Source: Inquilinus sp. KBS0705
GTDB lineage: Bacteria > Bacteroidota > Bacteroidia > Sphingobacteriales > Sphingobacteriaceae
Reading direction: 5' to 3'
Assembly (NCBI GenBank): GCA_005938025.2
Contig: VCCI02000003.1
Location: 248,001-312,000 of the forward strand
Length of the DNA: 64,000 nucleotides
Part shown: positions 42,695-51,500 of the stretch, one piece after another
Layout: the number at the start of each line of letters is the position of its first letter
Numbering within the stretch: position 1 is the first letter of the stretch
Translations under genes and position numbers: made by a program
Notes under the pieces: model-generated
The model's database searches: none
What the model saw: only the letters and a program-made list of their open reading frames with translations
What the model was told of the DNA's origin: nothing

Positions 42695-43537
42695 ATGAAA
42701 GCAACCCAAACCTATTTTAAATATTTAATGGTAGTGGCGCTATTTGGGCTAATACTACAGCAAAAAAGTTATGCCGGCGGTTTCCCTATTAGGCCTAAAA
42801 AGTTGCTGCTGTCGCCATCTATCAGTCATTTTACTGCCAAAAGTGGATGGGACTCGTTGGGCCGCAACATACCATTTGCAAACAACGGCAGGTTTACATC
42901 GGTTAGTTATTCGTTGTACGCCGAGTATGGTTTAACCAAGCGCTTTACCTTAGTGGCTTTGCTGCCATACGTTATAAATAATTACGACGATGATAAAAAC
43001 AAAACACTTTACAGCGGGCCTACAGATCTGGAAGTTGGTGTAAGGTATTATTTGGCCAACATCAACTACATTTATTATTTTACAATACAAGGCACCTATA
43101 TAAAACCCCTTTACACCGAGCCCAACCTTGGCTATGGGCAGCAAGGGTCCGAATTAAAGCTATCGTTTGCCGGTAGCGGTAAGCTATGGGGCAAAAACTA
43201 CTATTTTACGGTAGAGAATGGTATAAGGCAATATTTTGGCCCGCAAGGCCCAACGCAGGATAGGTACAACGGTAGCTTTGGGATGACGCTGGACAGGAAG
43301 TTTAAACACCAGCTGTCTATATCGGCAGGCGGCTCTTATTCAACCAGTAGTTTTACAGCATTTTCGCCCATACAGGCTACCAATAAAAACTTTGCCTTTA
43401 CCCAGGCTTCTATAAGCTATGGTTACACTTTCGGCAAAAGATTCTCGATGTTTTTAACCGCGGGCAAGTTTTTAATAGGCCGCAATACAGGCGATGGAAA
43501 AAGCGCCTCGGTTGCATTTATAGTTAAACCATGGTAA
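42695..43537 (+). CDS. Outer-membrane beta-barrel protein
   Basis: 280 residues with a signal peptide (MVVALFGLILQQKSYAGG region) and many amphipathic strands ending in aromatic residues: FTSVSYSLYAEYGLTKRFTLVALLPYV, TDLEVGVRYYLA, YFTIQGTYIKPLY, QLSISAGGSYSTSS, and the terminal SASVAFIVKPW, ending in an aromatic residue as outer-membrane proteins do. It resembles the MetA-pathway phenol-type porins, but the substrate is unknown. It begins 9 bp after the esterase gene and overlaps slightly with the upstream extension of the next gene. Confidence 0.82.
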   Translation: MKATQTYFKYLMVVALFGLILQQKSYAGGFPIRPKKLLLSPSISHFTAKSGWDSLGRNIPFANNGRFTSVSYSLYAEYGLTKRFTLVALLPYVINNYDDDKNKTLYSGPTDLEVGVRYYLANINYIYYFTIQGTYIKPLYTEPNLGYGQQGSELKLSFAGSGKLWGKNYYFTVENGIRQYFGPQGPTQDRYNGSFGMTLDRKFKHQLSISAGGSYSTSSFTAFSPIQATNKNFAFTQASISYGYTFGKRFSMFLTAGKFLIGRNTGDGKSASVAFIVKPW

Positions 43538-43569
43538 TGCCTGGTATATCCAATTTACAGATAGCACAT

Positions 43570-45693
43570 ATGATAAGAGTATTCGTTATAGTTTTTTTGT
43601 TGCCCTTTTATTGCGCCGCACAAACGGCAGAAACCTATATACAAACAGGCACAACCAAATCGGGTGCTAAAAATTATGCCGGTGCCATAGCCGATTTTAC
43701 CAAAGCTATACAGCTTGACGGTAAAAACGCGAAGGCCTATTTTATGCGCGCCAATGCCTATAACGACCAAAAAAACTATGCCGAAGCTATAAAGGATTAT
43801 ACACGGTCTATAGAAATTAATCCTAATGATGCCTATGAGTTTTTTTACCGGGGTAACGCCTATAGCTCAAATAAAGATTATACCAACGCCATAGCCGATT
43901 TTACAAGGGCCATAGCCATAAACCCTATTGCCGATATGTACCATTACCGGGCAAATGCAAAAGCTAACCTGGGCGATAATAATGCGGCTATTGAGGATTT
44001 TAACAAGGCAATTGCCATAGTCCCCAATGATGCCTCGCTTTACGAGTACAGGGGTGTGGCCAAAGCAAACTTAAAGGACAATGCCGGTGCCATAGCCGAT
44101 TTTGACACTGCAGCAAAGCTTGACCCCAAAAATGCCGACCTGATCTTTTACAGGGCCAACTCAAAGGGAAATATGCTGGATTATAAGGGCGCTATTGCCG
44201 ACTATACTTTAACCCTTAGCCTAAACCCTAAAAACGCGGAAGCTTTTTTTTACCGCGCTAATGCTTACGGCAATTTAAAGAACTATCCGGCTGCAATAGC
44301 CGATTATAATAAAGCTATAGCGCTTGATCCAAAACTGCCCAATTTGTTTAAATACCTGGCTAACGCGTTAAGCAACAATTCCGACAAAAAGGCTGCATTG
44401 GAATATTTTGCCAAAGCCATCGCCTTAGAACCCAACAACGCCGAACTGTATTATTACGATAGTCGCGTAAAATATAACCTTGATGATAAAGAAGGCGCCC
44501 TTGCTGATCTGGATAAAGCCATTGAGCTAAACGGAACTTCGGAAGCGTACCAAAACAGGGCGGATATGAAGCTGGATGAAAAGAAGTACAGCGAAGCCAG
44601 GGACGATGCAGATGAAGCGATTGATAAGGACGAAAAAAACAGCTATGCCTACATTACCCGCGCAAGGGCTTTAATAGAGTTAAAAGACACCACAGCTGCC
44701 CTGGTTGATTTAAACGAGGCCCTAAAATTAAATCCTAATAGCGATTATGCCTATGTGGTGAGAGGAGAGATAGCACAGGACCGTAAGAACTATAGCAACG
44801 CGTTGCAAGACTATAACAAGTCTATCGATATGAATTCGGGCAATATTGAAACTTACTATAAAAGAGGAAATGTAAAGTTAAAAATTGGCGACAGGGCCGG
44901 CGCTTTGCAGGATTTTAAAAAGATAGCAGATGTGGGCACCGCCGATGATAACCTTAGCGCAAGGTTGGTAAGGGCGATGATGAATGCTAAGTTTTATATT
45001 GAGGGCTTGCCTATACTGAACGACCTGGTTGCCAAACACCCTAAAAACGCGAACTATTTTGTTGGCAGGGGCGTAGCTAAACAACATACCGGCGATGTGC
45101 AGGGTGCTTTATTAGATTATAGTACCGCTTTAAAACTTGATACAGGCTCATACGCGGCTTACCATAACCGCGGGAGCGCTATGTTTGATATGGGCGACAA
45201 CGCGGCTGCCTTAAAAGACCTGGCTAAAGCTATTGCCTTAAAAGACAATGACGAGGATGCTTATTACATTAGAGCAACGGTAAAAATGGCGATGAAGAAT
45301 TATGACAGCGCTATTGATGATTTTAACAGCGTAACATTTATTGACCTTGACGATGCAAAATCATATGCACACAGGGCCCTTGCACAGGCATATTTGGGTA
45401 ATACTGCCCGGATGAATGCCGATTTTACCTATGCGTTTAAGCTGGAACCTAAAAACCCAGATCTGTACAATTTTAGAGGCCAGGCCAAGCTGTTGAACAA
45501 AGATGTGAACGGAGCAATGGCCGATTTTGACCAGTCTATTTTGCTAAATGCGCAAAGCCCCGATGGCTATTATAGCCGTGGAATGTTAAAACTTGCTAAG
45601 CAAGACAAAGCAGGCGCCTGTACCGATCTTAACAAAGCTGCCGCTTTAGGCCTGAAGGTGGCTGCTGATGAGGTTAAGAAAAGTTGTAAGTAG
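43570..45693 (+). CDS. Exported tetratricopeptide-repeat protein
   Basis: About 707 residues from the ATG at 43570, which starts a signal peptide (MIRVFVIVFLLPFYCAAQ); the frame upstream to 43531 overlaps the barrel gene and is not needed. It is built of about 19 TPR units of 34 residues, for example AGAIADFTKAIQLDGKNAKA, YFMRANAYNDQKNYAEAIKDY and ADYTLTLSLNPKNAEAFFYRA. TPRs form a superhelical scaffold for protein binding. It ends the plus-strand series of acyltransferase-esterase-porin-TPR genes. Probably periplasmic. Confidence 0.88.
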   Translation: MIRVFVIVFLLPFYCAAQTAETYIQTGTTKSGAKNYAGAIADFTKAIQLDGKNAKAYFMRANAYNDQKNYAEAIKDYTRSIEINPNDAYEFFYRGNAYSSNKDYTNAIADFTRAIAINPIADMYHYRANAKANLGDNNAAIEDFNKAIAIVPNDASLYEYRGVAKANLKDNAGAIADFDTAAKLDPKNADLIFYRANSKGNMLDYKGAIADYTLTLSLNPKNAEAFFYRANAYGNLKNYPAAIADYNKAIALDPKLPNLFKYLANALSNNSDKKAALEYFAKAIALEPNNAELYYYDSRVKYNLDDKEGALADLDKAIELNGTSEAYQNRADMKLDEKKYSEARDDADEAIDKDEKNSYAYITRARALIELKDTTAALVDLNEALKLNPNSDYAYVVRGEIAQDRKNYSNALQDYNKSIDMNSGNIETYYKRGNVKLKIGDRAGALQDFKKIADVGTADDNLSARLVRAMMNAKFYIEGLPILNDLVAKHPKNANYFVGRGVAKQHTGDVQGALLDYSTALKLDTGSYAAYHNRGSAMFDMGDNAAALKDLAKAIALKDNDEDAYYIRATVKMAMKNYDSAIDDFNSVTFIDLDDAKSYAHRALAQAYLGNTARMNADFTYAFKLEPKNPDLYNFRGQAKLLNKDVNGAMADFDQSILLNAQSPDGYYSRGMLKLAKQDKAGACTDLNKAAALGLKVAADEVKKSCK

Positions 45694-45696
45694 TAA

Positions 45697-46170
45697 TTAC
45701 CCTTGGTATTTACCAAACAGCTCTTCTACTGCCTTTACGCGGTATTCAAATATTTTTTTTACCTGTTTGCCTACCAGCAGTGTATTGCTAAGCCTGCCTA
45801 TAATGCCGTAAGGTATAGCATAATTTAGGATGTCCGTCATCTCAACACCGCCCGGTATCTCTTTAAAATGGTGCTGGTGGTGCCACAACGCATAAGGGCC
45901 AAAACGCTGCTCATCTACAAAGTACTGGTGGTCCTGTACATGGGTTATCTCGGTCATCCAGTTTAGTTTGATGCCAAACAAGGGCGATACCTTATAGGTG
46001 ATGATCATGCCGGGATACATCTTAGTATCGCCATTGTAATCTGATGTCACCACAAACTTCATTTCTTTAGGGGTGATCTTTGCCAGGTTCAACGGCGACG
46101 AAAAGAAATCCCAGGCTTCATCTAAGCTTATTGGGATGTTCTGCTTTAGCTTTAATGCGTATGTTTTCAC
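45697..46170 (-). CDS. SRPBCC-family (polyketide-cyclase/START-like) protein
   Basis: 157 residues of the SRPBCC fold with a deep ligand pocket. Seen: LKLKQNIPISLDEAWDFFSSPLNLAKITPKEMKF at the start, then MYPGMIITYKVSPLFGIKLNWMTEITHV, YFVDEQRFGPYALWHHQHHF and the C-terminal helix VKKIFEYRVKAVEELF. This branch is often annotated as a cell-division-inhibitor-like or ligand-binding protein; the ligand is unknown. It is convergent with the TPR gene by 3 bp. Confidence 0.85.
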   Translation of the reverse strand: MKTYALKLKQNIPISLDEAWDFFSSPLNLAKITPKEMKFVVTSDYNGDTKMYPGMIITYKVSPLFGIKLNWMTEITHVQDHQYFVDEQRFGPYALWHHQHHFKEIPGGVEMTDILNYAIPYGIIGRLSNTLLVGKQVKKIFEYRVKAVEELFGKYQG

Positions 46171-46230
46171 ACACTAATTAACGGATTATTACAATAAGTG
46201 GTTTTATTACTTGTGGTAGTAACCTCTATA

Positions 46231-47064
46231 TTACTTTTCGGTGGCAATTGGCAAATCCCGCCTCGACCATTCGCTCCACGACCCTACGTATAGTTTTGGG
46301 CCTGTAATACCTGCATATTCCATCCCCAGCAAAGTATGGCATGCCGTAACACCCGATCCGCAATGAACAATAACATCGCCGGGTTTTACATCACCTATGG
46401 TATCTTTATACATGCTTGCCAATGCTTGTTGTGTAAGGTACTTGCCCTCGGGCGATAGGCTGTTGCTGTAGAACAAATTTACCGCGCCGGGTATGTGGCC
46501 TGCAACAAGGTCTAAAGGTTCGGTATAGCCCAAATAACGCTGCCCCTCGCGCACGTCAATTACTACACGGTCTTCGGCTTTAGCAGCCTCTTTCACTTCT
46601 TCTATATCGGCGGTGTTTGCGTATTGGGGGGCAATAGGGTAAAGGCTGGTTGCACTGGGGGTATACTCGTCTGTACTCAATTCAATACCTGCATCTGTAG
46701 CGGCTTTAAGCCCCCCATTCAATACCTGTACATTGGTATGGCCAATTGACCGCAACATCCACCAAAGGCGTGCACCGCCCATGGCTGCGGCTTTATCATC
46801 GTATACTACAATGTGGCTATCGGGCTTAACACCCCAGCGGGCCAGCGTTGCAGCAAAATCAGCTAACGATGGTAATGGATGGCGGCCACCGAAAGCCGCA
46901 TCGGCAGGGTGGGCTGCAAGGTCATCATCCAGGGTGGCAAAAATGGCATTGGGTAAATGCCCGGCCAGGTAATTAGTGCGGGCATTAGCGCCGGCACGCA
47001 CATCAATCAATATGGTTGCAGGGTCAAATACCCTTGGGTCGGTAATTTCAATAAGCGGAGACAT
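46231..47064 (-). CDS. 3-mercaptopyruvate/thiosulfate sulfurtransferase
   Basis: 277 residues of two rhodanese domains. The N-terminal one is inactive; the C-terminal one carries the active Cys in VIVHCGSGVTACHTL. The CGSGVTA loop fits 3-mercaptopyruvate sulfurtransferase (CG(S/T)GVT) better than thiosulfate sulfurtransferase (CRKGVT). It moves sulfur from mercaptopyruvate to thiol acceptors or cyanide. Seen also: VIDVREGQRYLGYTEPLDLVAGHIPGAVN. A TATATTTG box is 20 bp upstream. Confidence 0.93.
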   Translation of the reverse strand: MSPLIEITDPRVFDPATILIDVRAGANARTNYLAGHLPNAIFATLDDDLAAHPADAAFGGRHPLPSLADFAATLARWGVKPDSHIVVYDDKAAAMGGARLWWMLRSIGHTNVQVLNGGLKAATDAGIELSTDEYTPSATSLYPIAPQYANTADIEEVKEAAKAEDRVVIDVREGQRYLGYTEPLDLVAGHIPGAVNLFYSNSLSPEGKYLTQQALASMYKDTIGDVKPGDVIVHCGSGVTACHTLLGMEYAGITGPKLYVGSWSEWSRRDLPIATEK

Positions 47065-47083
47065 GGGCTACAATGTTTAAGCC

Positions 47084-47091
47084 CAAATATA
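47084..47091 (-). promoter_or_regulatory. -7 promoter box for the sulfurtransferase gene
   Basis: On the minus strand, TATATTTG ends 19 bp before the ATG at 47064; it fits TAnnTTTG. Confidence 0.65.
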
Positions 47092-47302
47092 GTAAATAGC
47101 CGTTGCAGATTTGAAAAGGTTAATTAGCGTTTAAGGGAAATTTGTTGCTTTTCACTTTTTTTTATTGAAATATAATTTTATATTAGTGAGTAAGGGATAA
47201 CAAAAAAAATGAAAAGACTCCCGCTATAACCAACAAAAAAGTGGAATAATTTATAGCTGAAGCTGCAAAGCTAAATAACCAGTTTAGTTTAACCGCTAAA
47301 AC

Positions 47303-47776
47303 CTACTGCACCATCTTATTCGCGCAGCACGAACTGGCAAAAGCTTCGGGTTTGGCTTTAAATACAAAGCCCATGCTTAGTATATAACCCATTGCCTCGT
47401 GTAGGGCCTGGTTGCTTTTAAACATGGGGTTGGTGTTAATATCGGCGTGTACTTCCAGGCCTACGTCGTAAAGGTCGAGCAGGTCGCAAAGCTTGTAGGC
47501 AATATCAATTGACTTTTGCACCTCGTACAACATGCGCTCTTTGATGCTCATTTTCTGCGATGTACGCTCCTGGTGAATAAACATAAAGGCGCCACGCTGT
47601 TCGCGAATGAAAACAATAACCGTGGCAAAATCGGTTACCGAACCCTTCACCTGCGAATCTGTACCGATACAAACCTTTAATTTATTACCCAGGTTGGTTT
47701 CCCGTTCTATGGCTGCTTCAACTTCTTCCAGTATAGGTGTTTGGATCACCTCTCCGCTAAATTTTCTCCAGGTCAT
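47303..47776 (-). CDS. YkuK-type RNase H-like protein
   Basis: 157 residues of the DUF458/YkuK family with an RNase H-like fold. Seen: KVCIGTDSQVKGSVTDFATVIVFI at the start, in which an aspartate lies where RNase H has its first catalytic acid, then GLEVHADINTNPMFKSNQALHEAMGYILSMGFVFKAKPEA. The activity of this family is not settled. Upstream 47065-47302 (238 bp) holds no other gene. It ends 157 bp from gldJ in the same direction. Confidence 0.85.
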   Translation of the reverse strand: MTWRKFSGEVIQTPILEEVEAAIERETNLGNKLKVCIGTDSQVKGSVTDFATVIVFIREQRGAFMFIHQERTSQKMSIKERMLYEVQKSIDIAYKLCDLLDLYDVGLEVHADINTNPMFKSNQALHEAMGYILSMGFVFKAKPEAFASSCCANKMVQ

Positions 47777-47922
47777 AAAAATTGTTTTAGTGTTAATTTT
47801 ATCTGACCTTTTATAGGTCTATAAAAATAAGCGATAAACTATTTTATAAACGTTAATTAGGGATAATTTATTTGTTAACATTTTACTGAATATTAACAGG
47901 TTACATTAATATAAGATACAAA

Positions 47923-47952
47923 AAAAGCTGCTTCCGGTTTGGAGCAGCTTTT
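47923..47952 (-). terminator. Terminator after gldJ
   Basis: A 10-bp perfect stem (47923-47932 with 47943-47952) 21 bp after the gldJ stop; on the minus strand it is followed by a run of T. Confidence 0.85.
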
Positions 47953-47972
47953 CATATCAGGTTTGTAATGGG

Positions 47973-49586
47973 TTATCGTGCTTTGTAAGCCTTGGCTTTT
48001 TTAACAGGTAAGTGAGGCTTGCCTTCCGGATGAATCTCAGGTGCGCCTACCATGGTCATGGCGCAACGGAAACCAACTTCGGCGCTTGCGTCGTCCTGGT
48101 TCATAAAGCGGCGGGTAGCGGGATTTAGCCAGTAGGCCATATCATTCCACGAGCCACCTTTATACACCTTTGAATGGTCGTTCACTAAAGTTGTGGTGCC
48201 ATACAATGCGGTGTTTACAGTATCGCCAAAACCCCTGTTATCGGCAGTGTAGGCTTTACCAGCAAGTGGATTAACAGCACCCGGTTGTGCAGGGGTAGCG
48301 GCTGCCTGCCCTTGTTGCTGGGCTATCATTTCACTGTATTTTAACTTTTTGTTTGACTTGGCAGGGTCTTTAATAGGGCGGCCGTATTTATCTTTAGCAT
48401 ATAAACCTTTAGCAGGGTCTGCCAGGCGTTTGTTAGAGAATTCGTTACCACGGAACGGGTTAAGATCATCCACTTCTTCAAACGAAGTCTGGCGGTAAGT
48501 ATCGGCTACCCACTCGTTAACGTTACCCGCCATGTTATACAAACCAAAATCGTTAGGCTCGTATGAACGTACAGGGGCTGTAATAATGGCTTTATCGTTC
48601 AGTCCGCCGCCAACACCGGCGTTATCACCTGCACCACGTTTAAAGTTTGCAAGTATTAAACCACGTGTTTTTTTATTGGGCGAACGCACACCTAAGCCAT
48701 TCCATGGATATACGCGGCCATCGTTAATGTTTTCAAACTGGGTATTACCGGCAAGGGCTAAAGCGGCGTATTCCCACTCTGCTTCTGATGGCAAGCGGTA
48801 ACCTTGTTTAAGTATACCATCTTCCATACGTACCGGCCTTACCGATTTACCGTTTTTGCCTGTACCGGCTGCGCCTGGTGCACCAGGGCTTAGGTTTGGT
48901 AACATTTTTTTACCGTCAATCCCTGCACCGCGAATTTGTCCGTTAAGATAAATGTCTGTATTGAATGGCACTTTTGCGGCATTAGCTGCAGCGCCATTTT
49001 TACCGCTCGATGCATCTTTCCAGGTGGTAAGGCGGCCGGTTTCACGTAAAATATTTTCGTTTGTACGGTCTGTACGCCATGAGCAATACTCCTGTGCCTG
49101 TTCCCAGGTAACGCCTACAACAGGGTAATCCTGAAAGGCGGGGTGGCGCAGGTAGTTTTCTACATAGGGTTCGTTATATGATAAAGGGCTGCGCCATACC
49201 AGTGTATCCGGCAGGGCGTTGTAGTAAAGTTCTCCATCAGTAGGGAAAGTAATATTTATCCAGTGCAGGTAATCCAGCCAATCCTGGTTAGAAACTTCGG
49301 TTTCATCCATATAAAACGACGGCACGGTAACTCTGCGGCGCACGTTGTTATACTCGTATGTCACGTCCTGATCCGCACTCCCGCCTAAAACAAAGGTACC
49401 GCCCTCTATAGGCACTAAACCCGGCCCGGGCGAAGGATGATTTTGCTTAAAGCGCAGATAACCACCGTTGGTTTTATCGTTATAAGTAATACCAGTTTTT
49501 TGTGATTGCTGACGTTTACTGCAGCTGCTTAGCAAGGCGCCAAAGCCCAACAACACCAAAGCAGTATTAGTAAAAAGTACTTTCAT
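47973..49586 (-). CDS. gldJ: Gliding motility lipoprotein GldJ-type
   Basis: 537 residues with a lipobox (FGALLSSC, Cys22) and a formylglycine-generating/SUMF1-like domain without clear enzyme function. Seen: GPGLVPIEGGTFVLGGSADQD, VRRRVTVPSFYMDETEVSNQDWLDYLHW, PDTLVWRSPLSYNEPYVENYLRHPAF and the ending VYKGGSWNDMAYWLNPATRRFMNQDDASAEVGFRCAM. These match GldJ, which stabilises the type IX secretion/gliding machine in the outer membrane. GldK has a different N-terminal region and sits with gldLMN, which are absent here. A Gln/Ala/Pro-rich insert lies near residue 425. It is divergent from porV. Confidence 0.9.
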   Translation of the reverse strand: MKVLFTNTALVLLGFGALLSSCSKRQQSQKTGITYNDKTNGGYLRFKQNHPSPGPGLVPIEGGTFVLGGSADQDVTYEYNNVRRRVTVPSFYMDETEVSNQDWLDYLHWINITFPTDGELYYNALPDTLVWRSPLSYNEPYVENYLRHPAFQDYPVVGVTWEQAQEYCSWRTDRTNENILRETGRLTTWKDASSGKNGAAANAAKVPFNTDIYLNGQIRGAGIDGKKMLPNLSPGAPGAAGTGKNGKSVRPVRMEDGILKQGYRLPSEAEWEYAALALAGNTQFENINDGRVYPWNGLGVRSPNKKTRGLILANFKRGAGDNAGVGGGLNDKAIITAPVRSYEPNDFGLYNMAGNVNEWVADTYRQTSFEEVDDLNPFRGNEFSNKRLADPAKGLYAKDKYGRPIKDPAKSNKKLKYSEMIAQQQGQAAATPAQPGAVNPLAGKAYTADNRGFGDTVNTALYGTTTLVNDHSKVYKGGSWNDMAYWLNPATRRFMNQDDASAEVGFRCAMTMVGAPEIHPEGKPHLPVKKAKAYKAR

Positions 49587-49802
49587 ATTTTAAACAATAT
49601 ATATTAGGAGGTAAATTTAATAAAAAACAGTTATAGTAGTACTAATTTAAAGATACATATCTCACCGTATAATTTAAACGGATAATTTATGTATTGGTTA
49701 CAATATTTTGCAAGCTTAACAGTTAATTTTGAAGATGTAGGTACATCAATTAACGTTAGCATAATTTTATTATTTTGAAATAATAAGACTAAATTGCACC
49801 CA

Positions 49803-50978
49803 ATGAAGTTTTTTACGGTTAAGAATGTTTCTGCTTATTTACTATTGTGTTTGCCGGTAATTGCTGCTGCGCAAACTAACCCCAGCACCGATGGCAGCTC
49901 ATATAACACCATCTCAACTGCAGTTCCGTTTTTAAATATTACGCCCGATTCGCGTTCGGGGGCAATGGGCGAAGCCGGTGTTGCCATATCGCCGGATGTT
50001 AATGCTAACTATTGGAACCCTGCAAAACTGGCTTTTTTAGAAAACAATAATGATGTTTCTTTATCATATAGCCCATGGTTAAGGCAATTGGTACCCGATG
50101 TTAGTTTGGCTTATTTAAGTTATGCGCATAAAATAGACAACAGGAATACATTTGGTGCATCGTTGCGGTATTTTAACCTTGGCTCGATACAATTGGTAGA
50201 TGGTAATCAGGTAGACCAGGGTACTTATAAACCAAGCGAGTTTTCGTTAGATGCTTCTTTTGCGCGTAAGTTTGGTGAGAATCTTTCGTTGGGTTTAACA
50301 GGACGGTATATTTATTCGAATTTTTCTAACGGCGCTTTTGTATCAGGCTCGAGCCAGCAAAATAAAGCCGGTAGCTCAATAGCTGCGGGCGTATCATTAT
50401 TTTACACCAAAATGTATGGTGATAGCTCGGTTTTTTCCTTTGGTACAAACATCTCCAATATTGGGTCTAAGATATCCTATAGTGATACCGGGCCGAGTTA
50501 CTTTTTGCCTACCAACCTAAAAATTGGTATAGCCAATACCTGGCATTTAGATGATTACAGCCGGTTTACAATAGCTTTTGATATTAATAAGTTATTAGTA
50601 CCCACACCGCCAATCAGGGATAACGACGGCAATATCATCAAAGGAAAGGACGATAATGTATCGGTACCTGCCGGTATATTTCAATCCTTTGGCGATGCAC
50701 CAGGAGGCTTTAGCGAGGAAATGAAAGAGCTTACCTTTTCGCCGGGTGTAGAGTACTGGTACAGGGACATGTTTGCCTTAAGGGCGGGCTATTTTTACGA
50801 AAACCCCAATAAAGGCGATAGGCATTATGCTACCTTAGGCCTTGGTTTTAAATACAGTTCCTATAGTTTCGATTTCTCATACCTGGCCGGCAGCCAGCAA
50901 AACAGCCCACTGGCAAATACATTGCGTTTTACGTTATCGGCAAGCTTTGGCGGTACAACCAATGCTACTATCAAATAA
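49803..50978 (+). CDS. porV: Type IX secretion outer-membrane protein PorV
   Basis: About 391 residues from the ATG at 49803 (MKFFTVKNVSAYLLLCLPVIAAAQ); the TTG at 49794 adds three residues. Seen: the family start ISTAVPFLNITPDSRSGAMGEAGVAISPDVNANYWNPAKLAF and a barrel of amphipathic strands, ending TLRFTLSASFGG. PorV carries T9SS cargo from the Sov translocon to the attachment machinery (PorU). It is head to head with gldJ across 216 bp and overlaps ispF by 1 bp. Confidence 0.92.
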   Translation: MKFFTVKNVSAYLLLCLPVIAAAQTNPSTDGSSYNTISTAVPFLNITPDSRSGAMGEAGVAISPDVNANYWNPAKLAFLENNNDVSLSYSPWLRQLVPDVSLAYLSYAHKIDNRNTFGASLRYFNLGSIQLVDGNQVDQGTYKPSEFSLDASFARKFGENLSLGLTGRYIYSNFSNGAFVSGSSQQNKAGSSIAAGVSLFYTKMYGDSSVFSFGTNISNIGSKISYSDTGPSYFLPTNLKIGIANTWHLDDYSRFTIAFDINKLLVPTPPIRDNDGNIIKGKDDNVSVPAGIFQSFGDAPGGFSEEMKELTFSPGVEYWYRDMFALRAGYFYENPNKGDRHYATLGLGFKYSSYSFDFSYLAGSQQNSPLANTLRFTLSASFGGTTNATIK

Positions 50979-51460
50979 TGGCTAAAATTAAAGTTGGTTT
51001 CGGGTTTGATGTTCACCAGTTAAAGGAGCAACATCCATTTGTATTAGGCGGCGTTAACCTCGAACATACTTCCGGGGCATTCGGTCACTCGGATGCGGAT
51101 GTACTATTACATGCTATTTGCGATGCGCTATTAGGCGCTGCTAATTTGCGAGATATTGGTTTCCATTTTTCAAATACCGACGACAGGTGGAAAGGTATCA
51201 GCAGCCTGGTTTTATTACAACATGTGGTAGCCTTGCTTGCAGAAAAAAACTGGGAAATTGGCAATATTGATGCTATGGTTTGCCTGGAAGCGCCAAAGAT
51301 AAACCCGCACATACCTGCGATGAAAATTAACATAGCCAAAGCCGCGGGCATAAGCGAGGACGATATATCTATTAAAGCTACAACAAACGAGCAATTAGGC
51401 TTTATTGGCCGGCAGGAAGGCGTAGTTGCCTACGCCGTTTGTTTAATAGAAAAGATTTAA
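50978..51460 (+). CDS. ispF: 2-C-methyl-D-erythritol 2,4-cyclodiphosphate synthase
   Basis: 160 residues, the IspF step of the MEP isoprenoid pathway, making the cyclic diphosphate with loss of CMP. Seen: the metal-site residues D and H in GFGFDVHQLKE, then HSDADVLLHAICDALLGAANLRDIGFHF, and IKATTNEQLGFIGRQEGVVAYAV. Its ATG shares one base with the porV stop, so translation is coupled. Isoprenoids feed lipid carriers and quinones, with no direct link to PorV. Confidence 0.97.
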   Translation: MAKIKVGFGFDVHQLKEQHPFVLGGVNLEHTSGAFGHSDADVLLHAICDALLGAANLRDIGFHFSNTDDRWKGISSLVLLQHVVALLAEKNWEIGNIDAMVCLEAPKINPHIPAMKINIAKAAGISEDDISIKATTNEQLGFIGRQEGVVAYAVCLIEKI

Positions 51461-51500
51461 GAATAAACTACAACCTTGTTAATGCATTTAAATCTTCTCT

